Source: OLB7 sp966250335
GTDB taxonomy: Bacteria; Bacteroidota; Ignavibacteria; OLB7
Assembly: GCA_966250335.1 (NCBI GenBank)
Contig: CBINGZ010000010.1
Location: 1-64,000 of the forward strand
Direction of reading: 5' to 3'
Length of the DNA: 64,000 nt
Position numbers and translations under genes: made by a program. Position 1 is the stretch's first letter, and every line of letters starts with the position of its first letter. Below the pieces are notes generated by a model that saw only the letters and a program-made list of their open reading frames with translations, was not told where the DNA came from and did not search any database. Shown here one piece after another: positions 8,053 through 17,800 of this stretch.

Positions 8053-10092
8053 ATGAGGATATTCCCTACCTGTTTACCTCTCGCGGCCGCGGCATTCCTC
8101 CTTTCTCCCCTGGGCGCCGATGCCCAGTCGCCGCGGATGATGCTGGTCGAGGAGGGGACCAACGCCAGTTGCGGTCCGTGCGCCTCGCAGAACCCTTTCT
8201 TCGAGTCGTATCTGCGGATGCCGCATAACGTCCGGGATGTCATTCCGATCGTCTACCACGCCAACTGGCCCGGCCTGGATGTCATGAACGCGGCGAACCC
8301 GACGATGCACAACACACGTGTATCGTATTACGGGTTCGACGGCGTCCCCACCGTCATGGTCAACGGTCGCATCCCGAAGGGGGTCGACAACTACGACGGC
8401 GCTCCGGCCGACACCGCCGGGATCGTCGCGCAGATGTCGAGCGTACGGGGGACGATCTCTCCGATCACGCTCGACATGCGGCAGACCATTGCGGACGGCG
8501 CCCTCTCGGTCTCGATCACCGTCTCCTCCACGGAGGCGCAGAAGAACCGGAAGCTCCGGATCGTGCTGGTCGAGGGACATCACAACTACACTTCTCCCGC
8601 GGCCGGATACAACGGCGAGACCGATTTCCATTTCATCGCGCGTGAGATGCGTCCCTCGCCGCAGGGGGTCGATCTCTCGCTCGATGCCGGGGGATCGACC
8701 GTCGTCAACGAGTCGTTCACGCTGAACTCATCGTGGGACGATAATCAGATGTATGTGGTCGCCTTCGTGCAGGACGACGCCAGCAAGGAGATCCTGCAGG
8801 CCGGCTCCACCAGAGGGACCCTCTCCATGAAGAGCGCGGCGCAGAAGAGCGTCGTCCAGACGCCGGACTCGGATCATGCGTCATGGGATGTCGATCTGGG
8901 GGCCGATGTCGAAGGGGAATACGGCGTCTCCATCGACGAGGCGCTGCCGAAGGGGTGGACCGCCGAAGTGACGGTCAACGGCAGTGTCGTCTCCGGCGAG
9001 GACTATATCTCCCTCGGCGGCGAGGAGTTCGTCCCGATGGCGGTGAAGATCACCCCGAACTCGACCGAGGCGAAGCTCGGCGTCGGCGAGGTGACGGTTG
9101 GACTGCACGGCCCGCGGGGGGCAAGCAGCGAGCAGACGTTCAGACTCTACTCCGACGACATCGACGTCCTCGTGGTCAACCGCGACGAGGGGCGGGAAGA
9201 TGTTATGGACTTCTACATGAAGGGACTGGCGCGCGGACCGTATGTCTACGCTCCGATCGCTCCGGAGGACGAGGCGATGTTCGACGTCAACCGGTATCCG
9301 GTGCTCCTGTACGAAGTCGGCAAGAACGCTCTCACCGTCGCCGACGTCCGGCAGCTCACCTCCTTCATGGAGAAGGGAGGACGGCTCTTCCTGAGCGGCG
9401 CGGAGATCTCCTTCGGCCTTGGGGACAGCAGGAACACCGACACGAATTCGCCGCAGAACCCCGCCTTCATGCGCAATTCCCTCCATGTCGACTACGTGGC
9501 CGACGCGGCCGCCAGCTTCGTGATCAAGGGGGCGGCGAACGATCCGTTGAGCAACGGGATGAGCTTCCTCATCTCCAACGGCGTTCAGAACCAGGATCAG
9601 CCCGACGTGATCGCCCCGCTCCACGGGGCCGTTCCGATCCTCTTCTACGGCGGCGATCCGAACGCGGTCGCCGGCATCAGATACGCCGACGCGAAGAACC
9701 GTCTGGTCTACCTCGGCTTCGGCGTGGAAGGGATCGGCGACATCCTGGACCGTGCCGATCTTCTGGAAAAGGGGCTTACATGGCTGATGGGGACGGAGAC
9801 GACGACAGGGGTGGAAGATCCCGCGGCGTCGCTCGGTCCGGTCGGCGCGCTTCGTCCCAACCCTGTCCGTGATCTCTTCGAAGTCGCTCTGACGCTCGAC
9901 CGCGAGGCCAGGGTCAGCGCGTCGCTGTACGATATGCGCGGCTCCCTGGTGGGGCGGCTTGTCGACGGCGACATGGAGGCCGGCGCACAGGTTCTGCGTC
10001 ACGACACCCGGTCGCTCCCGGCCGGTCTCTACAATCTTGTGGTGACGGTCGACGGCACGGTCTACAACCGTCCGGTGACCGTCGTCAGATAA
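8053..10092 (+). CDS. Omp28-like exported protein with T9SS sorting domain
   Basis: This is a 679-residue protein. The signal peptide is residues 1-25 (ending LSPLGADAQ). The next about 250 residues match the Omp28-related pattern: a thioredoxin-like opening with LVEEGTNASCGPCASQNPFFESY (a CxxC), then YYGFDGVPTVMVNG. The middle (DIDVLVVNRDEG... to FMEKGGRLFLSGAEI) resembles a glutamine-amidotransferase-like fold of unknown activity. The C-terminus is a T9SS sorting domain (LRPNPVRDLFEVALTL, SLYDMRGSLVG, AGLYNLVV). I chose the start at 8053 because the signal peptide begins there and GGAG precedes it. It is probably a surface or periplasmic protein; the redox role of the CxxC is inferred. Confidence 0.85.
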   Translation: MRIFPTCLPLAAAAFLLSPLGADAQSPRMMLVEEGTNASCGPCASQNPFFESYLRMPHNVRDVIPIVYHANWPGLDVMNAANPTMHNTRVSYYGFDGVPTVMVNGRIPKGVDNYDGAPADTAGIVAQMSSVRGTISPITLDMRQTIADGALSVSITVSSTEAQKNRKLRIVLVEGHHNYTSPAAGYNGETDFHFIAREMRPSPQGVDLSLDAGGSTVVNESFTLNSSWDDNQMYVVAFVQDDASKEILQAGSTRGTLSMKSAAQKSVVQTPDSDHASWDVDLGADVEGEYGVSIDEALPKGWTAEVTVNGSVVSGEDYISLGGEEFVPMAVKITPNSTEAKLGVGEVTVGLHGPRGASSEQTFRLYSDDIDVLVVNRDEGREDVMDFYMKGLARGPYVYAPIAPEDEAMFDVNRYPVLLYEVGKNALTVADVRQLTSFMEKGGRLFLSGAEISFGLGDSRNTDTNSPQNPAFMRNSLHVDYVADAAASFVIKGAANDPLSNGMSFLISNGVQNQDQPDVIAPLHGAVPILFYGGDPNAVAGIRYADAKNRLVYLGFGVEGIGDILDRADLLEKGLTWLMGTETTTGVEDPAASLGPVGALRPNPVRDLFEVALTLDREARVSASLYDMRGSLVGRLVDGDMEAGAQVLRHDTRSLPAGLYNLVVTVDGTVYNRPVTVVR

Positions 10093-10134
10093 GCTGTTTC
10101 GTATCGTATCGCGCTCATCGTTCGAAACAATTCG

Positions 10135-10172
10135 CGACGGACCGGCTCGTGCCACACGACGCCGGTCCGTCG
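10135..10172 (+). terminator. hairpin between the Omp28-like and DUF3179 genes
   Basis: CGACGGACCGG (10135-10145) and CCGGTCCGTCG (10162-10172) form a perfect 11-bp stem. There is no T run, so it may need Rho or act as an mRNA end stabiliser. Confidence 0.55.
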
Positions 10173-10238
10173 TGCGTACTATATGCGCGCGGTCGGTCCG
10201 GCCGGCCGTGCGCCCTCCAATCAAATCCTCTCAGGACA

Positions 10239-11438
10239 ATGAGCGCACGTACGTTCCCTCTCGACCGCTACTACAAGTACATGTTCCTTCCCGGCCTGAT
10301 ATTCTTTCTGGCGCCGGGGATCATCACCTCCTATCTGTTGATGCCTTTTCCGGGGAGCCAGGAACAGGATCTTGTCGGCACGATCCATGCGCTGGAGCCG
10401 TGGGTCCTTCCGCTCCGTATTCTGGGGCTGCTGCTGATGATCCTTCCGGTCATCGACGCGTTCGTCAACGGCGGGTGGGCGAAGCGGATCTTCACCGGGC
10501 TCCTTGTCCTCTTCTGCGGGTTTCTGACCTTCGTCATGACGCAGTTCGTCAAGGCCGAGGTGATGTTCCAGGAGCCGACCCAGCTGATCTTCAAGGATGC
10601 GGGGAGCAATGATATTTCGAAGGAGAGCCTGGTGATCGGCGTGGAGCATGAAGGAGAGGCGAAGGCGTATCCGATCAATCTGATCGCGTACCACCACAAG
10701 GTGCAGGATACGATAGGTTCCCTCCCGATGCTCGTCACCTACTGCAGCATGTGCCGCACCGGAGAGGTCTTCCGTCCGGAGGTGGATGGGAAGCATCTGA
10801 CGTTCCGGCTGGTGGGGGCCAACTACTACAACGCGATGATCGAGGATGACGCCACCGGAAGCTGGTGGTTCCAGGCGACCGGCGAGGCGGTCGTGGGACC
10901 GATGAAGGGGAAGAAGCTTCCGATCATCCCCTCCGAGCAGACCACGCTGGCGGCCTGGCTGGAGAAGCACCCGAAGAGCCTTGTCATGCAGCGCGACCCG
11001 GCCGCCGCCGCGGGATATGCGGGAACCGAGAACTACGACTACCGTCGCCCGAACGATTCCTCCTGGACGCCGGCAAGCTGGGTGATCGGAGTATCGCTGA
11101 ACGATGAGTCGAAGGCGTACCCGTGGGCCCCGCTCGTCCGCGCCCGCGTGATCAACGACCGTGTGGGATCGACCCCGGTGGTGCTCGCCGTGCAGAAGGA
11201 TACCGCGTCGTTCCACGTCTGGAACAGGACCGTCGATGGTGAGACACTCGACTTTGCGCTCGACTCCACCGGAACGAACCTGCGGGACACGCAGTCCGGC
11301 TCGATCTGGGACTGGAACGGCGTCGCCCTCTCCGGACGGTTCGCCGGGAAGAAGCTGGGGCATGTGCAGGCCTCCCAGGAGTACTGGCATGCCTGGAAGA
11401 GATTCCAGCCGGGGACCGGCAGGTGGGAGTCGATCTGA
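10239..11438 (+). CDS. DUF3179 domain membrane protein
   Basis: This is a 399-residue protein with three membrane segments at the N-terminus (about residues 17-35, 54-74 and 82-103), followed by a large soluble domain of the DUF3179 family. Family features visible are AYPINLIAYHHKVQD, the cysteine pair LVTYCSMCRTGEVF (Cys169 and Cys172), WWFQATGEAV, and a final segment ending in SQEYWHAWKRFQP. Function of DUF3179 is unknown; the conserved CxxC suggests redox or metal chemistry on the outer face of the membrane. The start at 10239 was chosen over in-frame upstream codons because membrane segments begin shortly after it and an AGGAC site precedes it. Confidence 0.85.
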   Translation: MSARTFPLDRYYKYMFLPGLIFFLAPGIITSYLLMPFPGSQEQDLVGTIHALEPWVLPLRILGLLLMILPVIDAFVNGGWAKRIFTGLLVLFCGFLTFVMTQFVKAEVMFQEPTQLIFKDAGSNDISKESLVIGVEHEGEAKAYPINLIAYHHKVQDTIGSLPMLVTYCSMCRTGEVFRPEVDGKHLTFRLVGANYYNAMIEDDATGSWWFQATGEAVVGPMKGKKLPIIPSEQTTLAAWLEKHPKSLVMQRDPAAAAGYAGTENYDYRRPNDSSWTPASWVIGVSLNDESKAYPWAPLVRARVINDRVGSTPVVLAVQKDTASFHVWNRTVDGETLDFALDSTGTNLRDTQSGSIWDWNGVALSGRFAGKKLGHVQASQEYWHAWKRFQPGTGRWESI

Positions 11439-11529
11439 GTCGCGCCGATCCGGTCGGGTCGCAATACGAGAGAATCGGCTTCCTACCCGTCCGGTCCCTC
11501 CGGCAACACTGAACAACACGATATTTATC

Positions 11530-13368
11530 ATGTCGCTACTCAAACAACTGAACGACGAATATCTGGCCCTGCATACCGACAAGGAGGATGCCTTCTGGTC
11601 GGCCAAGATGGGGCTCTCCGACGGCAGGGGAGAGGAGTTCGAGGAGAAGGAGATCAGGCTGAAGGAGTTCATCTGCGACGCCCGCAGGCTCCCGGCGATC
11701 CGGAGTGAACGGGAACGGGAGGATCTCACGGAGGAGGAACGGGTCGGGCTCGAAGGCTGGCTCCGATTCTTCAGGGCGAACGCGATCGAGAGCGAGGAGG
11801 CGAAGGCGCTCCAGCGGAAACTGGTGGAGATGGAGGGGGAGCTTGAGAGATCGCGCCGTGATATGACGCTCGGTTACGTCGATCCCGATACCGGCGAGTT
11901 CAGACGGGCGGGATCGGTGGCGCTCGCGCTCCAGATCGGCACATCGCAGGACGAGAGGATTCGCCGCGCCGCGTGGGAGGGGCTCCGGTCGATCGAAACG
12001 CATGTGCTCGAGAACGGTTTCCTGGAGATCGTCAAGGAACGGAACCGCCTTGGGAAGATCCTCGGCTACGAGGACTACTACGACTACAAGGTGAGCGTCA
12101 ACGAAGGCTTCTCCAAGAAGAAACTCTTCGAGCTTCTGGACGACCTGGAGCTGAACACCCGTGACGCCTGCCGGCGGTCGATCGACGCCCTTCGCGCCGA
12201 AAAGGGAGATGCCGCCGTCGAGGCGTGGAATTTCGACTACAACACCTCCGGCGATCTGAAGGCCAGGACCGACCCGTACCACAGGTTCGACGACGCGCTG
12301 GAGCGCTGGGGCGTCTCCTTCGCGGCTCTCGGCATACGATATTCCGGCGCGAACCTGACGCTCGATCTGGTGAACAGGGCCGGAAAGCATGAGAACGGCT
12401 TCATGCACGGTCCCGGCCCCACCTTCACCGAAGGGGAGAACTTCCACCCGGCCCGCATCAACTTCACGGCCAACGCCGTGCCGGGGCAGATCGGGAGCGG
12501 AGAGCGGGCGATGAACACGCTCCTGCACGAAGGGGGGCACGCCGCCCATTTCAGCAATATCAGGATGCCCGCTCCCTGCTTCTCGCAGGAGTTCACGCCG
12601 ACCTCGGTCGCGATGGCCGAAACGCAGTCGATGTTTCTCGACAGCCTGATGGATGATCCCGACTGGCTGGTCCGATACGCCCGGAACGAGGCGGGGGAGA
12701 GCATGCCGGAGGAGCTGATCCTGAACGTGCTGGAGCAGGGACACAAGTACCGCGCGCATCAGATCCGCCGTCTGCTGGTCGTATCGTATGCCGAGAAGAT
12801 TATCTATGAGATGCCGGAGGAGGAGCTGACGCCGGAGAACGTGCTGAACGCGATGCGGGAGGTGGAGCGTCGTCTGCTGATGCAGCCGGCCGCCGGCAGG
12901 CCGACCCTGGCGATCCCCCATCTGATCGCCGGCGAGGCGTCGGCCTACTACCACGGCTACATCCTGGCGGAGATGGCCGTCTTCCAGACCCGCGACTACT
13001 TCCTCCGCCGCGACGGGCGTCTGATGGACAACCCGAAGATCGGCCGCGATCTGGCCGAGAACTACTGGAAGCCGGGGAACTCCAGGACCTTTCTGGAGAT
13101 GATCGAGGATCTGACCGGCGAACCGTTCTCCGCCCGCGCCTTCGTCGACGCCGTCAACATGCCGGCCGGGGAGCTCTTCGCGGAGGCCAGACGGAAGATC
13201 GCCGAGGAGCCGGGGGTCCCCAGGCATCAGGGGCCTGTCGATCTGGACGCCGTCATCACGGTGGTTCACGGCGACCGGCGGATCGCATCGACGGCGGACG
13301 GCGGAGGATTCGAGGCGCTCAGCGCCGGCTTCGCGGGGTGGATCCGCGAGCTGGAAGCCGCAGCCTGA
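11530..13368 (+). CDS. M3-family oligopeptidase (oligoendopeptidase-like)
   Basis: This is a 612-residue cytoplasmic metallopeptidase. The zinc motif is HEGGHAAH at residues 333-340 (HExxH), and the glutamate of AMAETQSMFLD near residue 364 is the likely third ligand. The helical N-terminal half (long charged helices to about 200), the ENFHPARINFTAN segment before the zinc helix and the HLIAGEASAYYHGYILAEMAVFQ segment after it fit the M3 fold. The expected role is hydrolysis of short intracellular peptides. The open frame extends upstream into the DUF3179 gene, but MSLLKQLNDEYLALH at 11530 is the natural start. No signal peptide. Confidence 0.9.
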   Translation: MSLLKQLNDEYLALHTDKEDAFWSAKMGLSDGRGEEFEEKEIRLKEFICDARRLPAIRSEREREDLTEEERVGLEGWLRFFRANAIESEEAKALQRKLVEMEGELERSRRDMTLGYVDPDTGEFRRAGSVALALQIGTSQDERIRRAAWEGLRSIETHVLENGFLEIVKERNRLGKILGYEDYYDYKVSVNEGFSKKKLFELLDDLELNTRDACRRSIDALRAEKGDAAVEAWNFDYNTSGDLKARTDPYHRFDDALERWGVSFAALGIRYSGANLTLDLVNRAGKHENGFMHGPGPTFTEGENFHPARINFTANAVPGQIGSGERAMNTLLHEGGHAAHFSNIRMPAPCFSQEFTPTSVAMAETQSMFLDSLMDDPDWLVRYARNEAGESMPEELILNVLEQGHKYRAHQIRRLLVVSYAEKIIYEMPEEELTPENVLNAMREVERRLLMQPAAGRPTLAIPHLIAGEASAYYHGYILAEMAVFQTRDYFLRRDGRLMDNPKIGRDLAENYWKPGNSRTFLEMIEDLTGEPFSARAFVDAVNMPAGELFAEARRKIAEEPGVPRHQGPVDLDAVITVVHGDRRIASTADGGGFEALSAGFAGWIRELEAAA

Positions 13369-13431
13369 GTCGGCGTGAATATCCCGGCGTGATCTTTCCG
13401 GGATCGTTGCGGAATATCGTATCGCGCTCCA

Positions 13432-13461
13432 GGTCTCCCGCCGCGGATGCGGCGGGAGACC
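13432..13461 (+). terminator. perfect intergenic hairpin after the M3 peptidase
   Basis: GGTCTCCCGCCGC (13432-13444) and GCGGCGGGAGACC (13449-13461) form a 13-bp stem with a four-base loop. A smaller stem, ATCCCGG/CCGGGAT, lies just upstream at 13381-13404. Neither has a T run. Confidence 0.6.
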
Positions 13462-13534
13462 GGCGCGGTCGTGCGTTCCCCCTCCGCGCCCGCTCCTTCA
13501 TCCTTATTCCGGGCCCGATCGGGTCCCACACCTT

Positions 13535-14521
13535 ATGAATCTGGTTCAGATAGATATCCCCTCGGTGGTTCCGGCGGGAGAGGATTCCCCCCCCGCATTC
13601 CGCTGGGACGACTGGTACCTGGGGGTCGGCGGGCGGACGATCCATATCCCGGAGGTGAACGAGTATATCCGGATCATCAAGGAGGAGCAGGTCGTCAGGT
13701 TCGAGGGGCCCGTCGCCGAGACGCGGGTCGACCTGGGAACCCCGGAGGAGGCCGCGCTCCATATCAAGGGGAAGGCGGAGGAGTTCGGGGCCGATATCGT
13801 CGGGATCTGCGAGATCGAACCGAGCGACATCTACCGGGGCCGCACCGTCACCGGCAAATACGCGATCGCCCTCGGCATGCGGATGCGCTGGAAGGAGTTC
13901 CAGACCGTCCCCTCCCGTGAATCGGCGATCGAATGCGTCCGGATCTACCACAGTCTCGGCGAGACCGTCATCCGCCTGGCGGAGTATATCCGAAGCCTCG
14001 GGTACGAATGCGAGGTGGAACATCCGATCGGGGACAGCAACCTTCTGCATGTTCCGATCGGCCTGAAGGCGGGGTTCGGCGAGCTCGGCAGGCACGGTTC
14101 CATCATCCATCCCAGACTCGGCCCCCTCTTCCGCATGGGGAGCATCGCCACCTCGATTCCGCTGGCGATCGATCACCCGATCGACGCGGGCATTGCAGCG
14201 TTCTGCGATAAATGCAGAGCGTGCCGCATCTACTGTCCGGCCGACGCCGTTCCCGATCATCGGAGCCCGGAGGCGGGAACGGATCATCTCGGCAACGACC
14301 GCTACATGATCGACACCGGACGCTGCTTCCCCTATTTCGCCACGCATTACTACTGTTCGGCCTGCCTTCCCGTCTGCGTCTACAACCACAAGGAATGGGC
14401 GCGCGATTTCGAGGGGGAGAAGACGAAGATCTTCCCCGAGGTCGATATGAAGCCGGCTCCCCCTCCCTTCGACGGCGTTCCGAGAGAGGAGAAGCATTTC
14501 TACCCCCTTATCAGGCGTTGA
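13535..14521 (+). CDS. QueG/reductive dehalogenase-like double [4Fe-4S] protein
   Basis: This is a 328-residue soluble protein. Two ferredoxin-type clusters are visible: CDKCRACRIYCP (Cys224, 227, 230, 234), and a second set at Cys264, Cys274, Cys277 and Cys281 (CSACLPVC). The upstream part (GKAEEFGADIVGICEIEP, then PIGLKAGFGELGRHGSIIHPRLGPLFRMG) is the conserved core shared by epoxyqueuosine reductase QueG and reductive dehalogenases, which bind cobalamin. The N-terminal 60 residues are unlike QueG, there is no Tat signal, and the C-terminal HEAT-repeat tail of QueG is absent, so I do not name it queG. It is likely a corrinoid/iron-sulfur reductase of unknown substrate. Confidence 0.75.
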   Translation: MNLVQIDIPSVVPAGEDSPPAFRWDDWYLGVGGRTIHIPEVNEYIRIIKEEQVVRFEGPVAETRVDLGTPEEAALHIKGKAEEFGADIVGICEIEPSDIYRGRTVTGKYAIALGMRMRWKEFQTVPSRESAIECVRIYHSLGETVIRLAEYIRSLGYECEVEHPIGDSNLLHVPIGLKAGFGELGRHGSIIHPRLGPLFRMGSIATSIPLAIDHPIDAGIAAFCDKCRACRIYCPADAVPDHRSPEAGTDHLGNDRYMIDTGRCFPYFATHYYCSACLPVCVYNHKEWARDFEGEKTKIFPEVDMKPAPPPFDGVPREEKHFYPLIRR

Positions 14522-14874
14522 TTCCCCACCGGCGCGCGAACGAACGTTTTCCGCCCCTGAACCGTTCTTCAATTCGGGGAGAGCGATCCGGACCCCGCGC
14601 GTCGGTCGATGTGCGGCTTTTCTCCCTTCCCCCATCCCCTCCTCTCGCGACCGCGAGTTACTTCCGCTCCCGATCCCGACTCATCCTCAGGAGGAGCGGC
14701 CGCCCGATCGGCGATCGTTCAGGGAACGTTAAGCGGCGATCGTTATCGTCGGCATGGATGCGGAAAAAGGCTCTCACGGTTTTTCCGGCGGGCCTTGTTA
14801 CGAAGCGTTTTTTATGCCAGTTTCCGATCCCTCTGTTTCGATGAGCATACGGTCGATCTGACCATGGAGTGCCT
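14522..14874. other. intergenic region
   Basis: I see no gene or convincing terminator. It is GC-rich to about 14790 and contains no recognisable regulatory motif beyond the ribosome binding site of the next gene (GGAG, 14866-14869). Confidence 0.5.
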
Positions 14875-17800
14875 ATGTCTCGACGCCTACTGAGTACTCT
14901 TCCCATACTTCTCCTGCTCCTTTCCCCATGCCTCTTCGCGCAGAAGGAGGCAACCGTCTGGCATTTCGGCAACGGTGCGGGGCTCGATTTCAGCAGCGGC
15001 TCGCCGGTGGCGGTCGGCGGCGGAATGACCGAGCAGGAGGAGGGATGCGCCAGCATATCGGACAGGAACACCGGGCAGCTTCTCTTCTATACCGACGGCA
15101 TGTCGGTCTGGAACAGGAACCACGGCCAGATGTCGAACGGCTTCGATCTCTTCGGTGATTCCTCCAGCACCCAGTCGGCGTTCATCATCCCGATGCCGGG
15201 GGATAACGACCGCTACTACATCTTCACCGCCGATGCGGGACCGTACAAGCCGCGCCGCGCCGGGATCTGCTGGTCCACCGTCGACATGCGGCTGAACGGC
15301 GGGCTGGGGGATGTGGTGAGCAAGAACGTGAGGATGTTCACCCCCGCCGTCGAGAAGCTGACCGGGGTCCGACACTGCAACGGCGTCGACTACTGGGTGA
15401 TCGCCCATGAGTGGGGATCGAGCCGGTTCCGGTCGTATCTGGTCACCGCCGACGGCGTGTCGACGGCGCCGGTCGTCTCCATCGTCGGCAGCAGCCACAA
15501 CGGAGGATCCTCCTCCGCCATCGGCAACATGAAGGCGTCGCCGAACGGCAGAAAGCTCGCGGTGGCGATCATGGGAGAATCGCGGGCCGATCTTCTCGAT
15601 TTCGATCCGCGCACCGGTGTCGTCTCCAATCCGATCTATCTCTCCCCGATCACCGGCTCCTACGGTGTCGCCTTCTCTCCCGACAACTCGAAGCTCTATA
15701 TCGTTTCCGGTAATTTCCCCGCCACGCCGCCGAGCGATACCCTCTTTCAGTACGACCTGTCGAACAGCGATCCCAATGCGATACGTTCATCCCGTATGCG
15801 GATCCTGACGCTGAACGGCGGCTTTATCGGCTCCATGCAGAACGGGCCGGACGGCAAGATCTACGTGGCGCGATACGGCAACACGATCGGGGCGATCGAG
15901 GACCCGAACGAGGAAGGGCTTGCCTGCAACTACACCCACAACGCCGTCAGTCTGGGAACCGGAACATCGACCGACGGGCTCCCCAATTTCTTCGAACATA
16001 TCTTCAACCAGTCGCCGGAGGAGTCTCCCTGTCTGGCGCCGGAAGCCGATTTCACGACGAAGGATACCACGATCTGCGAGGGGGCCTGCATCTCGTTTTT
16101 CGATATGAGCAAGTGGGGACCGACCCGGTGGGAATGGTCGTTCGAGGGATCGAACACCGTCGCCTCGACCGATCGTAACCCAATGAACATCTGCTACGGG
16201 CGTCCCGGCGTTTACAAGGTGCGCCTTGTTGTTTCCAAGGATGGATTGAGCGATACGGCGGAGGGGAAGGTGACGGTGGTCCCCGTTCCGGTCGCCGATG
16301 CCGGACGCGACACGACGATCTGCGTCGGGGATAGCGCGCAGCTGACCGCCACGGGGGAGGGAACCTACTCCTGGAGCCCCCAGGCCGGCCTGAGCTGCAC
16401 GAACTGTCCCACGCCGAAGGCGGCTCCCGTCGTCACCACGACCTACAGGGTGACGGTGCGGAACGCGCTCGGCTGCATCGATGTCGATTCGGTGAAGGTC
16501 ACCGTCTCCAGCATCTCCGGCGTCGACGCCGGGGCCTCGCGGACGATCTGCGCGGGGGGGAGCGTGCGGCTGAGCGCCGCCGGGGGAACATCCTACACAT
16601 GGATCCCTTCGTACGGCCTCAGTTGCGACGACTGCGCATCGCCGACGGCGCGCCCCGACTCGACGACCCTCTACACGGTCATAGCCCGCAATGCGACCGG
16701 ATGCAGCGGCAGCGACACGGTCACCGTCTTCGTGCATCCCAAGCCGAAAGCCGTCGTCAGTCGTGATACGATGATCTGTCTCGGCGACAGCGTCCGCCTC
16801 TCGGTCGCCGGCGGAGCCCTCCACAGATGGAGCCCCTCCGCCGGATTGAGCTGCGACGACTGCGCCGAACCTTTCGCCCGCCCCGCCGTCACCACGACAT
16901 ATCGTGCCGTGGCGGAATCGGCGGCCGGGTGCCTCGATACGGCGTTCGTGACGGTGACGGTCGCGGAGAAGCCCGATGTCTCGATCGATGATATTCCGGA
17001 GCTCTGCGAAGGGGAGAGTATTCAGCTTCATGCCAGGGGGAGCGGGCGCTTCCAGTGGAATTCCTCCGAGGATCTGAGCTGCCTCGACTGCCCCGACCCG
17101 ATCGTCACCCCGCAGAAGACGACCGAGTACAGAGTGCATCTGACCACGGGAAGCGGCTGCTGGGATACGGCGTGGGTCACCGTCGTCGTCCATCCGAACA
17201 CCGTGGTCTCCGTGAGCCCCGATCAGTGGATCTGCGTGGGAGATACGACCTCCATCTCGGCCTCCGGCGGGACATTCTACAGCTGGGAGCCGGCGGAGGG
17301 ATTGAGCTGTACCGACTGCGAGACCCCGCTCGCCTACCCCACGGTCACCACATCGTATCGCGTCATAGCGTCCGGTCCGAACGGATGCCCCGACACCGGG
17401 TCGGTGACCGTCACGGTCAACCCGCGTCCCGCCGCCAGCGCCGGGGAGGATGTGGAATACTGCGCGGGGGGAAGCGCCCGGCTGACCGCCTCGGGGGGGG
17501 CCTGGTACTCGTGGAGTCCCGCGGAGGGATTGAGCTGCACCTACTGTCCCGACCCGATCGCATCTCCGTCGAAGACGACGGAGTATACCGTGGTCGTGAC
17601 GAGCGCCGACGGCTGCACGGCCGAGGATAAGGTGACGGTGCGGGTACGCGAACCGAAACCGATCCGCGCGCATATCGCGAAGACCCACACCTCCTCCTCG
17701 GGATGGATCTACACCTTCCCGGTGGTGCTGACCGACAGGTTCGAGCCGGAGGAGATCAGGGAGCTGACGTTCAAACTCACCTACGACAACGGCATCATGC

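Noticed and set aside
15787..17688. 633-codon minus-strand frame
   Set aside because: Shadow of the repeats in the giant surface-protein gene; its own apparent repetition simply mirrors them.
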